Source of the DNA: Dermanyssus gallinae
Taxonomy: Eukaryota > Arthropoda > Arachnida > Mesostigmata > Dermanyssidae
Direction: 5' to 3'
NCBI GenBank assembly: GCA_003439945.1
Contig: QVRM01004853.1
Span: 51,676 to 115,675 of the forward strand
Length of the DNA stretch: 64,000 nucleotides
Positions 34,868 through 47,957 of this stretch are shown in pieces. The notes under the pieces were generated by a model. The model worked only from the letters and a program-made list of their open reading frames with translations. It made no database searches and was not told where the DNA came from. Position numbers and translations under genes: made by a program. The stretch's first letter is position 1. Each line of letters starts with the position of its first letter.

Positions 34868-37800
34868 CCTTAGATCAAACCTATGGGTATCCACTGACCT
34901 GCGCATTGTTGACCACGTGTAAATATTTAAGCAAAACTTAGCCGCAAAACTGCTCCCAACAGCACATCGACACATCAATGGGACGATGTGGTAGGGAGCG
35001 GTGCAAATAATGCCATTCTGTGTCCGCCGCCTTATCTTTGTCGAATGTGGACAACTGCACAGGTGCACTCTGGGCGCTCTGGGGACCTTACACAAGTGTA
35101 CTCTGGGCGCAGAGGTAGGCCCCAGGGGGCGCTCCGGCCAACAAACACCTCTTCTTCGGGCCGCAACTACCGCCTCTAGGCGATCGAGCCCCCGGTCAAA
35201 TCTATCAGGCCTACGCAGCATTGGGGTGTGCAGCTGTCCAAGCTAAATTGGCTGTAGTGTGGGCTCGAGAGGAAAAGGGTCATTGAAATAACGTACGCAG
35301 GTCTCACAAAGGCTTCGACAGATGCAAACAGGAGGGCAAAACGGGGGAAAAAGAAGAGAAGAAAGCCCATTAGCGTTCAGCGTCCCCAGCGCCAACTGTC
35401 TACAGTAGCGCCTATTATTTTTCTATTTCTCAATATATCCCTCTCCCATCTCCTGTCGGCTTGCTGTCTCGCTTTTATTTAGCTATTTTTGTTTAACTAG
35501 TGACCATAGTATATGCATCTGCAATAATCTGCAATCGGATAGCGAAATACATAGATACAACATACATACTTTGTAAGGCCGCCCCTAGCTGTAATAAGCT
35601 TTCTACAGCCACACAGATGTGATTAGTGTAGGTACGTATCTAACAACTGACTAAAGTCCTTCAGGCGCTGAAGGGGGAAGGGCGGTACAGCAACATGTGC
35701 TCACGCGACATACACAAGGGCCGCATACTCTGCCATGTTTAGTATTCCTGAGGTCTCCCCTCTGCCGGCACGCAGTCCATTCTTCCCCATTCATCGGACA
35801 CCCGTTGTTCTAGTTTTCCCCCCGCCACCCCTCCCTTACACTCTCATACACATGCGTAGACCCTCGCGAGTTTCGCTTCTCCGCCGCTTCAGTGCCATCT
35901 CTATCTCTTAATATCTCTATACATTTCTCTATCTTTATAGTATTTCGTTTTCATCCTATACTGTCTGTCCCGTAGTCCGGATCTGTCTGCGGCCCTAGTA
36001 TTCTTCCCCCTCATCCTTGTCGTCGTCTCCTTTTTCTTGTCCTTTTGGTTGTCGTAACCCCTGTTCGCGCTTCGTCGGCGAATGCGCCGTCTACACGAAC
36101 GATAGCGACGTATCCTTGCCAGCCGTGGACCAGCAACATCGATCCAGCTAGCAAACTGACAAGCAGATGAGCGGACGGATAGACAGATAGACGAAGCCCA
36201 TGGACGGCCCGTTCGAAGATCCACACAGTCAACCCCTCGAGGTCCCAAGGGTGACGTAACCTGAACCCATTGGGCTAGCGGAGGCGCAGCTGAAGAAGGA
36301 GCACCTCTACCATCATGCTGCTGCTGTTGCTGTAGCCACCACCACCACCAGCTGCACCACCAGTTAGATGCTTCTGGGTAAAATAGGGTACCACTACTAC
36401 TACCACTGGGCGGATGCATTGAGTATACTGGTAGAGCAGTCGGCCAATGTGGCAGGATCAAGGAAGAGCCGGCTTGTTCTTCCCTGCCAATCCCCTATTG
36501 CCTGATCCAGCAAACTCTGTTGCCACTGTCGACCAATATGCTGAGAGAGAGAGATAGAGCGAGAGACAAAGAGAGGAAGATAAGGAAATGCAAAAGGAGA
36601 GAGAAAACGAAATAGTAGGATAAGAGGGATAAGGGAGGATGCGAGGAGGACTAAAGGAGAGACCAGTCAAAGAGAAACAGAACTAGGGGTTGGTCCATTG
36701 GTGCCGCACTGAAACTGCTAACGGTGCACCAGCTGCAGCCGCGTCAGCATCAAGCACCCAGAGCCACGAGTTACCCCCTCTCCCCCCCCTTCCTGTTGTT
36801 CCCCCTTATTTCCCCCCCGATGATGTGTGGTGTGGGGGTAGCCCTCACTTCACGAATGAAAGCTTTCATTTGTGCCGCAGACCTCGTTTTCTTTGTGCTG
36901 TGCACACATGTGCAAGTGTGTCTGCGTTAATGTGTGTCTGTGTGGGTACGTATGGGTGTTTGTCGTTGTGCGCGTGTGCGTTGACAAACATAGGGTGCAG
37001 GTTTGTGTGTGTGTGTGTGGGCGACTATGGGGAAGCTCCTTGGAGAAGTTACAACAGCTTCCTACGGTTACCGTTGCTGTCAATGCCTACTGGTGCCAGT
37101 GCGGCGGTCACCACTAACGTTGTTGCTGCTGCTGCTACCACTACAGCAGCTGTACCAATGGCTAACTTAATAGCCAGCGGCGCTTGGCTTTGCATTGTCA
37201 GTACAATGGCAAAACCTACCTACCACCCCTCCCCCCTCCCTTCATTGGATGGGGTAACTCGTAGCTGTGCGGATTGGGGAGGGGGGTTTCTCGATGATAC
37301 AGCTATGACACAGGGTCGCATAGAGGCATGAGTGCGCGGACAGACACAGCCGAATAGAGCGGTAAGGAGCGGTCGATAGAAAAGCATACTATAGATAGAG
37401 AGAGAAAAGCAGGCAACGAGTCAGCTAGGGGAAGCTAAAAACTATGAAAGGCCTCGGATGTGCCAGGGTGGGGTGGTCTGGATAAACAGGGAGCACAAGA
37501 AACAAGACAAAAAGAAAAAAGAGCGCCAAAAGCACACAAAAAGAACAGGGATGTCGACGACGACGACAACAACAGTAACGATTGATACTGGATAGGCAAC
37601 AGGTAGGATAGATCTCGACCCATAGACTTCCCAAGCACGGTCGGCCGCGTCCGCTTATCAGACAGGTCGTATGGACCGCGTAGCTATGAAGTTGTGAAGA
37701 GGAGATCAAATCGAAACGAAACGCAAGCAAAAAAGATTACCATTGGTTCTACGCGCTGTTGAACCCGTCCTGCTGATAACTTTAGTGTTCCTTTTATGGA

Positions 37801-39725
37801 GACGGCCAACCTGCATGTCGCTGTGTACGGCGCACGAGAGTCCCTATAGTGCGCACCACATCCCATGAGGATGCGACACCTTCTTGCAACGCTTAGCGTG
37901 AATATAAGAATCGGATCATCGATTTCGGTGAAGGTTCTGCTGGTGTTGATGAGGAAGGTCGAAATTATCTGCAAATACATGCCAGTGCCTGATTCCGCTG
38001 CCCTTCATCTAATCGAGAAGGGTGTTAGAGAGGTTAAAAGGGAACGGAATTTTGCTATGCTAGCGTACTGTGCATAAGACAAAGGACGCGCTTCAGCGTA
38101 TAGCTTTGTTTTGCCATGAGAATCACCTGTTGACGACGGTACGACGCCAGTACACTGCCAAATATAGCAGTTTTGCACCGGCACTGTAGTTGAATAGTGA
38201 TAATCCGAATTATCATCTGTGCTTTTCATTGTTGTATTACAGCATCATGTGTATACTATGCTGTCATACCCATGGTACTGTTCTATGGAAATCTCAGCCC
38301 TCAGAAAGTAAGGCTCAAGAAGGAAGGTACGTTTCAGGGTATGAGTCTTAGTGGGCTAACATCCATCCGCTGTGGCCGTGCCCCACACTGCTCGAAATGG
38401 AAAAGAGGACCCTTCTATTTCCCAACTCGCAGCAGTAGCACGTAGCAGTATTTAACCCTTCTCCGTAAAGCACCACCGTAAGCCTGCTGCTAGTGATCTA
38501 ACGATTTTCATTCGCTCTCAAGAATAGACGTAGTGATAATGATTCGATCTTGTTACGCTACGATCCTCAACAGACGTTTGGCTGATGTTAGCTGATGCCC
38601 GGCCACCGTTGCAAAAGCGCAACCAGCAGAGCGCGAACGACGACGCACCCTTGGAGACTGACAGGCAGATAGGCATACAATACGCGTGCCGGGCCGGTTC
38701 GGCAGATCCTTAGAGAGTCGTTAATAGGAGAAAGGCTACTTACGGTAGAGGTGAGTCGGGTCGGCCGTGGGCTGTTTAGCTTTAGTTGGTCTGTTCACGA
38801 CGAGTCAGCGAGTCGTATACGCGACGACGGCGAATACGTTCATCTGTGTATTCACTTGACCGTTCAGGGCTGCCCACTGGTTGAAGCAGTCTCTAGCTGT
38901 TGTTTTCGCTTGCTTTGTTGTTGGAACTGGTGCTGTTGTTGTTGTGGCTATCAGTGATGTTGTTGTTGTTATTATCTTAGCGTCTCCCATTGTTGTTCTT
39001 GTTGTTGTTGCTATTATTATTGTAACAGCTGGTTACGACTGCTGATGGTTAGTTACAGTTACGCTGCTGCACGTCAGGGAGGAGAGCGATGGGCCGTGTT
39101 GAGCGGCGAGATGTTACCGACGGCGGCATGCACCTAATTTCACGCCTCGCCGCCAGCACAGTGAACACCACCAGACCCTATTGTAGATTTAAAGGCTTTG
39201 TTTGTTTGGTTTTGTGATACGTCGGGACGGCAGAGGCTATTTATAGTTGCAGCTCTGGTGCAAGTGTAAATGTGACGGCATTAGCCTCGACGAAGCGGAG
39301 CAGAACGGCGAACTCCTGGACCTCAGGGCGTTGTCGATGGATAGCGTCTGCTGCACCCCCCCTCCATTTATTTTGGCGCGCGCCAACCGCGGGTGGAGAG
39401 GCGGTTGCACGTACTCCCACCCATACAATATGGCTTGGAAAGCCGTGGATAAACTTATAAGCCGGGTCGTTGTCGACCAAAACGCCTCATTGCTATCATA
39501 ACGCTGCCAACCTACGAACGACGACTTGCCAAACGGAATTTAGGAAAGAAGCAAGCAGGCCGATTAAGGGGCAGAACGTTTCCCTAGTATATCGTCTACC
39601 CCATCCCCCCTCCCATGGTAGATCGACGGTTATTGGCCGCGCGCTAGTGTGTAATATAGGCCAAACCAAAAACGACACGAAACAAACTCGTACTTGACTT
39701 CTGGAGAAAAAATAACAGACACACG

Positions 39726-39727
<2 letters not shown>

Positions 39728-39762
<35 letters not shown>

Positions 39763-39927
39763 AGGGTACATAAGCTATATAAAGTATTTTGGGTTGCTCT
39801 TCTCATCAACCTTTTGGTTGCAAAGTTTTATACACCTAACGACAGTATTATAAGGGGGTCACCGATAAGCGACTCGGTGAACAAAGCAGAACCCGGTTTA
39901 GCTGACCTGTACCTGGTTAGTAGCACG

Positions 39928-39961
<34 letters not shown>
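39728..39961. repeat. two (AT)n tracts flanking a 170-base spacer
   Basis: TA runs at 39728-39761 and 39930-39961, the second passing into (GA)n. Confidence 0.9.
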
Positions 39962-39963
<2 letters not shown>

Positions 39964-40450
39964 GAGAGAGAGAGAGAGACAAAAGAGAAGCTTTCAAGAT
40001 GAAGATGACGAGTAGAAAATGGCGAGTGGATAGATGCTTTCTGCTTGTGCTATCGACATCGTCGTCGCCATTGGCTGGCCAGCCCTCTGTCCAGAGAACG
40101 AAGGCATGAATGAATGAATGAGCGTGCCGTCTAAAAGGACGGATGCTACAGCTGAAAGCTGGCCGATCCTCGCCCCGATTTGGTTGAGGCAACTGGTTGG
40201 GTGGATAGCTGGAAAGGCTCAAAGGAAGAGATCAGCCTGGCCAAAGACCATCACCGTTGATCGAAACGCGGTCATCTGCGGCAGCCACCGAGGCAGGGGA
40301 GCAGCGAACGACCGTGGCGAAGAGGTCGAGGCCGGCCGGGGAGAGATGGCCGACCGAGATCCGACGACGCATCCCAGGCGTCGGCGACAGATGCTGCTGC
40401 TGTGTCTGTGCGCGCGCGTTGTGGATTCGTCGGGCTCGGATTTCGTCGAT

Positions 40451-40545
40451 GGAGGATGACGACGACGACGACAATGATAGTGATGATGGTCATGGCAATG
40501 ATGATGATGATCATGGCAATGATGATGATGATGATCATGGTAATG
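40451..40545. repeat. (GAY)n imperfect trinucleotide repeat
   Basis: GAC/GAT units with interspersed ATGGCAATGATGATG blocks. Read in frame it would encode an Asp-rich run, but it more likely lies in untranslated sequence upstream of the ATG at 40662. Confidence 0.85.
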
Positions 40546-40661
40546 ATGAACGTCGCGACGGTGATGCCCACTACAGATTCGGCAAGCCTAACCTAACCCA
40601 CCTAGCTAACCTCACTGGGAGCACACGACCCGACCCACAACAAGCCCGCGACCCGGCGACA

Positions 40662-40728
40662 ATGAGCAGAATTGCTGCATGGCTGCGAGCCTTTTGCGCA
40701 TTTTGCTACGTGCTACTGCTGATCACAG
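40662..40728 (+). CDS. candidate first coding exon encoding a signal peptide
   Basis: An ATG in a favourable context (GACA before ATG) starts MSRIAAWLRAFCAFCYVLLLITG, with a positive n-region and a 12-residue hydrophobic core typical of a secretory signal. A donor ACAG|GTGGTG follows at 40729 (phase 1). Upstream is a trinucleotide-repeat-rich stretch like a long 5' UTR. No partner exon was recognised downstream in the window, so the protein is unknown, and the frame could be fortuitous. Confidence 0.25.
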
Positions 40729-42459
40729 GTGGTGCAAGAAACACCACAGCAAAGATGCGAAGGTGCACCACAAACACTTGATAGATGGAAGCGTATATAT
40801 ATATATGTATATATGTGCACTGATTCTGTTACACTGATGCCTACTTGTCGTCACTCGAAGTCATTCTTAACGTGATCATGCGTATACGATACAGAAAGCG
40901 TATACAGCTATGCAGGCTTCCAAATCTCAATCTGAAACGAGATTCGAGAGATGCGCACGCATGGTTCGTACGCATCCAAAAAGCCTACAACTGACCGATG
41001 TAGCTGCTGTTGGTACGGCTGCGGCACGTCTTGCTGGCCTCAGTTTACCTGTGCTCCAAGCGGAGACCGATAGCATGAAAAACTTCTGCTACTGCTGCTG
41101 ATGTTGGTCCTACTATTACTACTACTAGTATTACCACTAAAACGAAGCGTACATATCAGCCGTCACGTACAAGCGTTGTCTGCAGATGCTGTCCAAACTG
41201 TTCTTGGTTGTTGTTGTTAATGTTGTATTGTTGTTCCGGTTGCCGTCGTTCGTTGTCGATTCGTCGCCAAACATCAAACACCAGATGAGCACCCGATGCA
41301 AAGCCGATGTTCAGCGTCCTCGTCGTCATAACGGACAGCCGAAGCCGAGAAGCACAGAAAGAGACACAGGAAGGAGGTGGTGAAAAGAACAGGGTGACGT
41401 ACCGTGTGCAGAACTACAGCGACAGACACCGTTCGGTCTCTGATCGGCCAATGCGTGGGCTGAATGCCGCTGCGCCGCGAGCGAGAGAGAATCACAGAGA
41501 GGAGCAACGAGAAGATCATCTTAGACTGGACATACGTCCATCGGATAACGATTGATTACTGCTGATTACCAGCTCACTCACTCGGCGTCCGTGCGTTTGC
41601 TCGGCAGCCCGCCTGCTTGACCTCCCGCCCCACCCATCGACGACGACGATGACAACGACATCTAATATCATCGTATTCTCATTCTACCTCCGCGAGATTC
41701 ATCACTCTTATGTCAACCCCTCCCCCCCCGCGTCCCCCCAGCAGTCGCCGTGGTCGTCTTTCACCGCGTCGATCGCCCATGCTTTTGCCCCTTCATTCCT
41801 TTGCCCTTTTCCCCTCCCCGCTCCCTACATTCTATCGTTTGCTTCAGCTTATCCTTGAGCTTCCTCTCTCTCGCAGGCTGTTCCCCTGGCATAAATAGTT
41901 TGTGCTGGACGTGCGTAGCAAGCCAGATGTACAGCAGCAACTCGGATGATGGCGTTGCTGTTTGGGGTGGCACTGTTGTCTATCTACCGCCTGTTCGCCT
42001 GTCTGTCCGTCCTCGTATTCCTGTCCCCCCCTTCAGCCACGACGAGCCGATTTTGGACCTGACCAGGGGACGATGAGTTCGACCCGATTACGACAGCCGA
42101 AGACCTCGGCGATCATCCAGGGCCTATTCGCACGTAGCTGCACCCTGGTGGTAGATGCTAATCCTAGAAGTGTTCTGTCACATTTAATGGTATACTATAA
42201 ACGCCTCAGTAGCCCTAGAGGCAAAGACGGTAAAATATACCAATGGGCCTGTGTCACGGATGCCGGTTGTAGAACGTTGGCATGGGCCCAGCACGTGTAG
42301 TAACCTATGTGTGTGAAAAAAGAGCGGTCCTCAAACTATTCGTTGCAGCACTGTTGTACATGTGTTGATGGCCACTCAGATTGAGCCATATCGTCAATTT
42401 ATCCTCATAGTTACGAAAGCTAAGGGCAAGCTTTTTCTAATAACATGTGTTGTTAGCTT

Positions 42460-42670
42460 TTGCTGAGCAATAAAAGAAAGCTAAAAATATCTTCTCAAAT
42501 GCTGACAAAATCGCAGTGCGCAGTGATGAAGTGTTAGGGTGTGGATACTTGTTAGAGTCGTGCTTAACCACACCCGACACAAAGAAATTCAGAGGAATTC
42601 AATCTGGACTTTTTGGTGACCAAAAGTAATTCGATACGCGGTTAATTTACAGCTTCATAACAGCCATTGG
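42460..42670 (-). pseudogene. Tc1/mariner-superfamily transposase C-terminal relic
   Basis: The minus strand reads SNYFWSPKSPD, a stop, then IPLNFFVSGVVKHDSNKYPH and NTSSLRTAILSAFEKI. This matches the family's third catalytic block, W-P-x-SPDLNPLDyxvWg, followed by the helical tail. The stop replaces the Leu of SPDL. The frame further upstream on the same strand (42647-42960) contains no block I can align, so the rest of the transposase is missing or unrecognisable. Confidence 0.45.
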
Positions 42671-45444
42671 AACTCGTCGACAGAATTCCTTCCATTTCAG
42701 CCCTCTTGTCAAAGAGCACTTTTCGAGCTTTTTGTGCATACGAAATTTAATGCAAAGTTCACGCTCCTGCCAGCGCGAAGCAATTGTACCACTGCCACTC
42801 TTCGGTTTAATTCCGGGCCTCGAATATGTTTTTCCGTCACTGTGATAGAATGTGACTTGCAGGTTCTGATGAACATAATGATACCAAACATCAACATGGC
42901 AAAGGCACTTTTGTCTTCTGCCGGTGGCGCGCAAGTTTGGCTTCATTTGGCAGACCCTGTAAATATATATATATATATATACGATTAAAACAAAGGGAGT
43001 TTCAGGAACGAAACACTTCATGAAACAGGCTATTATGTTTGAAATGCGCGGATTCACTAAAATCCCGAGCGGCGTTGTAGAGGTCTTTATATATCAGAAA
43101 GCTTTATTAGTAGTTTGGCGCTGTCCCTGTTTATATCGTTTATTTCATACTAGGGTTTGCCTCTACCTCACGGTTTATCCCATAACACGTGCAAACAATC
43201 CCTTTGCAAATTCGTCTTTACCCTTGTGCAGGCATCGTACCGAAGTCCAACGTGTTGGCATGCTAGAAAAATTTACTAACTTACAGCTAACCCAATATAT
43301 TTGAGCTACAATATAAAGTTTCTGGTTTTAGTAAATTTGCACTGCTAATTTCGGTAGATTTAACTTCTAATTAAAGGTCATACTTGGCATACTTGAAGCT
43401 CGCCGTAGTAAGAGACAAACTGTAGAGTGTCATCGCCACAATATTCGATGCGAATTGCAAATTAGCCATTCTGCACCTACACGCTACTTGAAAACCCGAA
43501 CGTGAAATAACTTTCACCTAAATGTACCCGTGATTGTAAATAAAATTGAGAAATAGCATAACGATGTTGCATCAATTTAATTCGACCAGCGTCCCAAGTT
43601 AGCTGCAACGACCATTTGAGTTTGGGCACAGCATTGTACGATAAGTAGCTAGGTTCACTAGAGTATTTCACGATGCCATACGAACGATTGCCGTGCTGTG
43701 CTAATCACTTTTTCACCAGATTGATTTTATACTGTACGTGAGCACTGCAGTGGCGAGAGGAGCAGCTGTTAACAGCAAGAGCTGCTCAACATATATTTTG
43801 CAATGTATTTTACTCATACTAAGAAAACCCCAATAGATAGGCTAGTGATTGTCATCAGCCGTCTCAACCGGTCCTCGTTTAGAAATCGCCATGTTAATGG
43901 CAATGCAAAGCCATACAGTTTGAACGGTCAGCTGGCATGAACGCACGAACCACGCGCAATGATCTGACGTCGCGGATAACCGCGGGTCGGGCCTTTTCTG
44001 ATTAACGGCTTCGGCCCAGCACAGAGCTCTGCTGTTTGAGAGCAGAACTCCCGGGATCATCAAACGTGCTAGCAGAGAAGCACAACGTACACAGCAGAGA
44101 TATCCTACCTTCCGATGTCAGCACTCTCATGCGAGCATCTTTTCTTCTTAACCTGCCCCACCCGACTGTAGTACCCAAACGTATATATGGTTTTCTACAG
44201 GCACATAGGTCACAACTCGTTGCCAGCTTGAGCTCAATGTTTATTGCTCAGCTCGACATGCCGGGTGCGTAACTTAATATATTGTGGCAGCTATAGCAAC
44301 TACTACAGGCTACAAATGGCAGGCTACTCATTTCTCAAAGATCATCTAGCGAGGTAAAGAACCACGTGGTAATTGCCCTATCTATGCAAATATATGTATA
44401 TATATCCTAACCACGGATATGTTTAATAGCGCAAAACTCCACAAATTAGTGGTGTGTAGGTGTCACTCAAGAAGAGCGTGCCTTTCGGATACTAAAAGAT
44501 GATCTAGATCCGTTAACATTATGCTCGAAAGGCAAACGTTTAGCTCTCTATCGTCTAACAACAGAATGGCGACATCAGAAGAAAAAATAGGCTTCGTGTG
44601 ACAGCCGACCGCCTGCTGCGGACTGCCATTTTTCACTCGAGACGAATACTTTATCGAGCGTTGCGGTCCTCATACGGCGATGATGCAAATAACTTCATCG
44701 CAAAGCTGCGAAAACTGTGAAGCGGTGAGACAGCGACGCTCGTGGCTCGCCGACTAAGTCTTGCAGCTATACTTCAATGGCCAGCGAACCAGCCAACGAA
44801 TTGCTGCGGTTCAACGGGATCAGCATATTCAAGTGTGCACGTGCGTGCCTTCGCTGAACGCTGAAGAAGCAATTCACCACCAACAAATTCTAGCGAATCG
44901 ACGAATGAGTCACCACCTGACGCGCTCTCTTCTCGTTGCCGCCGTCGTATACCACACCGCCAATGCTCTCTCCCCCCCCCCCCTCCCCCGCTCTCTCTAT
45001 GTCGTGTCACAGTGGTGCACGGTAAACAACAAACAGCTTGAAGGCGTCGAGGTCATTGTTCTTCAGCCTAAAAATGGCGGTGGACAACACGATCCGCGGC
45101 TCAGCATACGCGTGGCATTACGGTAGCTGCCGATTTTCAATGCATTCAGTGCATCGGCTAGCGTTGCCGATCCAGTCCGATTCCAAGCGTGCCAGTGACA
45201 GAAACGAACTGAAGATTTCGGAAGAACACTACGGTCTCAACAACGTTTAGTCGTTTGTCGCGCCAATGATGGCGGACCGCAACTTCAAGCTAGGGCAAAG
45301 CAAATGCACAATTTGTGGGGGGCGCTCCAGAGTTGCCCTTGTAGACCGAAATTAGGTTGGCACGAGTACCTATCCTGACTACGAAACTCTCATAAACTGC
45401 TATAAGCGCGACGTCTATTTTCCAGCTATCGCACAGGCATTGTT
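42671..45444. other. no recognisable gene
   Basis: Contains (AT)n at 42963-42981 and a short AT stretch near 44393. The minus-strand frame running from the Tc1-like relic to 43057 is open but partly microsatellite. A GC-richer patch at 44560-45250 gives overlapping frames on both strands with no domain. Nothing else is seen. Confidence 0.5.
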
Positions 45445-45729
45445 TGTAACGGCGGTGGCTTAGGCGGCTAACGCGCCGTTCGAAGCGGGGCGTTGCCATG
45501 GTAACCATGGTTAGCAAAACAATCGCAAGTTCGAGCCCCGGCCTTGCTGGTTGTATTTGCTGGACGGGGTTGTCATTGCCCTGCTGCTGCTACATACTTC
45601 TGTTGGAGAAAGCCTATAAACATTCCAGTAACGAGAACGGGATAACGATAGATGATGCATTTAGACGACATCGTGCCACAGGCAACTTAGCCAATTTCGA
45701 GCATCTAAGATATGTTGTAAAAAAAAAAA
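45445..45729 (+). mobile_element. candidate tRNA-derived SINE with A-tail
   Basis: The head GGTGGCTTAGGCGGCTAACGC resembles a class II tRNA D-arm/A-box, and AGTTCGAGCCCC about 75 bases on is a near-consensus B-box. About 180 bases of body follow, ending in a run of about 11 A at 45719-45729. Head, body and A-tail in this order define a tRNA-type SINE copied by a LINE reverse transcriptase. Target-site duplications were not found, and only one full copy is seen in the window. Confidence 0.5.
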
Positions 45730-47922
45730 GCGTATAGATGGGCAGTTTACGGGGCATGTCTTTTCGGTTCACGTCACGGCACGCATTCGAGTGAGTAGTT
45801 GCTCGCGTTCTACACTAAGCTTTTATGTGTGCATCCTATACCAACATGCAGGTTACAAAGTAGTGCCAGTTCAAAGTCATTGTGTGTTGTGGCACTTTTT
45901 TTGGCAACCTGGGTAAAAGCGCACACAGCTTGTTTTGCTTCAGGTAAGATTAATCATGAGACTTCCTCTTGAAGTGGGCGGTCTTATCGTTTTTCAAAAA
46001 TGCGTGATCTGTACTAGTGATTTCTATGGTGCTATATTACCCAGTTAACACAACATGCAAAATAAATCATGCATGAGACGTAATCATCCGATGTATGACA
46101 TTAAAGTCACGGCAAGGTGAACACGCTTACCGGCTGGTACAAATAAATATGCAGTAAGGCATTGCCATCTGCGTGAGACGTATGATTATCTTGCTGCGTG
46201 TCAAAAGAAATAATTAATATGATTGCACAATGACGTATGTGCCTTTGCTAGTAACGTAATTGAATAATGAAAACAAATATAATTATTGTGAAAAGTTAGT
46301 GTGAGCCGCATCTCTATTTGGTTATATAGGTGCGCCGTTCTAAAGTACCCTTTGTTACGTTACTGTTTCAATTTCCGTAGTTGACAATAATCGATCATCA
46401 GAACCACGATCCATCATTGCCTGTTCTTGCAGCTTCTTTGGCTCTTTGGAGAGAGTCTCTTTGCTTACTCTTGTTGTCGTTACCCTCGACCTGCCGACGT
46501 GACAAAGAGTCTGGCCCCGGCCTCTTCGGATTTTTGCCTACACTCTACAAGCACGCGGGCCAATTTGCAATTTCCCCTTTTTTGATTTGTCAGGCCAATG
46601 AGTTTTTGTTTTTTATCGATACCAACAACGATGTCGGAAAAAGCAGCATTGCTAATATCGGAAGCTGGCAAGAAGTATACAACAACATATAGAACCAAAA
46701 ACAACTGCAAAACGATCGACACCACCAAAAACAACAACAACATCATCAACACCACCAAATGTCTCCTACCTACAAAGGGACACTCTGCGGGGGACTCGTC
46801 GGTAGGCTTTCAGCAGAGAGCCATGACAATTCCAACGTTGACCGCGTCGTCATGTCTTTTGTTTACAAATTTAACTACTCTCGTCTCCACTCATTTCGAG
46901 CGCTCTTCGCCGCATTCATTCTTGCTGCTGCCTCGATCGAATCAGCTCTTGCCAAGTCTTCTTCCACTACGGCCATACGCGAGATTTGCATTGTGTCGCC
47001 AAATCTCTGGGGGACACGTTCCCTTTCCGAAGCTCAGAACAAGCAAGAATGGAAACGGTAGGGGGGAGAGAGAGAGAGAGAGAGAGGGAGAATGATAAGA
47101 AGTGAATTGACTTGACGATCATCCATATGGTGGACCCGTCACTGCGGTCTTGCGGGCAACAAAGGTGCTTTGGGTGCTCAGAAGTGTTCTGTTCCAATAG
47201 ACCATTCACTCGCCTCAGAGATGGCGGGGAGTGCATCTAGATATATATATATATATATATATATATACTGCTTGTCGGGCCGCGTCCTAAAGGACCAGCA
47301 GCAGCAGTCGCCATGCTGTGCTCCATTGAACTCAATCGATTTTAAAGTGCCTAGTACGCGTTGACGCTTCGATAGGCAGGATTCTCGCGAACAAAGCTAG
47401 TGCATCTGCGACGAGCCACCTGTGTGCGCTGGCCAACAATGCGGAGGAACGGAGAGAGTTTCCAGTCCATTCTCTATTTCTCGTTCTACCTGCCTTTAGC
47501 GCCTTCACACGGAGGGCAGCCACTTCCCCGTCACAGTGTTCGATAATCAGTTGTGCTCTTGTCCTACAACAACAACAAAAGCAACTACTAAACTACCACT
47601 ACTACTACTACAACGACCACTAATACTACAGCTATTATCGTAGTTGTAGTATTAGTGGTAAACATCTCGCAGACTGTTTCTTTGACTCCTCCAGCCAATG
47701 AATTTCAGACGGATCGGCGTTAGGCACATGCACTAGCTCTAATGACGAAGTGCTGATGACGACCCGTACTCGTCAGGACAACACACGACTTCATGCATGG
47801 CCTCATTCATCAAGGACGGCAATGGACCTCGTCTCGCTGCTCGTTTGATTAGGGAGGACGAATTTCATAAATTTGGCATTTTTACATGGCCCTCCTCGCA
47901 CCCTCCGCTCGTTTGCTTGGAG

Positions 47923-47957
<35 letters not shown>

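Larger units (their letters stand above)
34831..42450. other. no firmly recognisable gene; GC-richer trinucleotide-repeat region
   Basis: Two GC-richer blocks (35700-37700 and 38500-42100) are full of CAG, CAA, GTT, GAC and GAT repeats, pyrimidine runs and CpG, and give long compositional frames (for example 36690-37331 plus). This is what long 5' UTRs or promoter-proximal DNA of large arthropod genes often look like. The only element suggesting a transcript is the signal-peptide-like exon at 40662. (AT)n tracts lie at 34832-34857, 39728-39761 and 39930-39961. Confidence 0.4.

Noticed and set aside
34985..35370. frames on both strands around a GC-rich patch, including AKLAVVWAREEKGH
   Set aside because: Looked coding-like for about 60 residues but had a stop inside, and I could tie it to no LINE or host family.
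36690..37331. 213-codon frame
   Set aside because: Runs of GTGTGT and GCT/ACC repeats generate it; no domain and no consistent hydrophobic or cysteine pattern.
40257..40781. 174-codon frame with an Asp-rich middle
   Set aside because: The Asp run is a GAY microsatellite. Only the last part, from ATG 40662, has any independent coding signal, and that is listed separately at low confidence.
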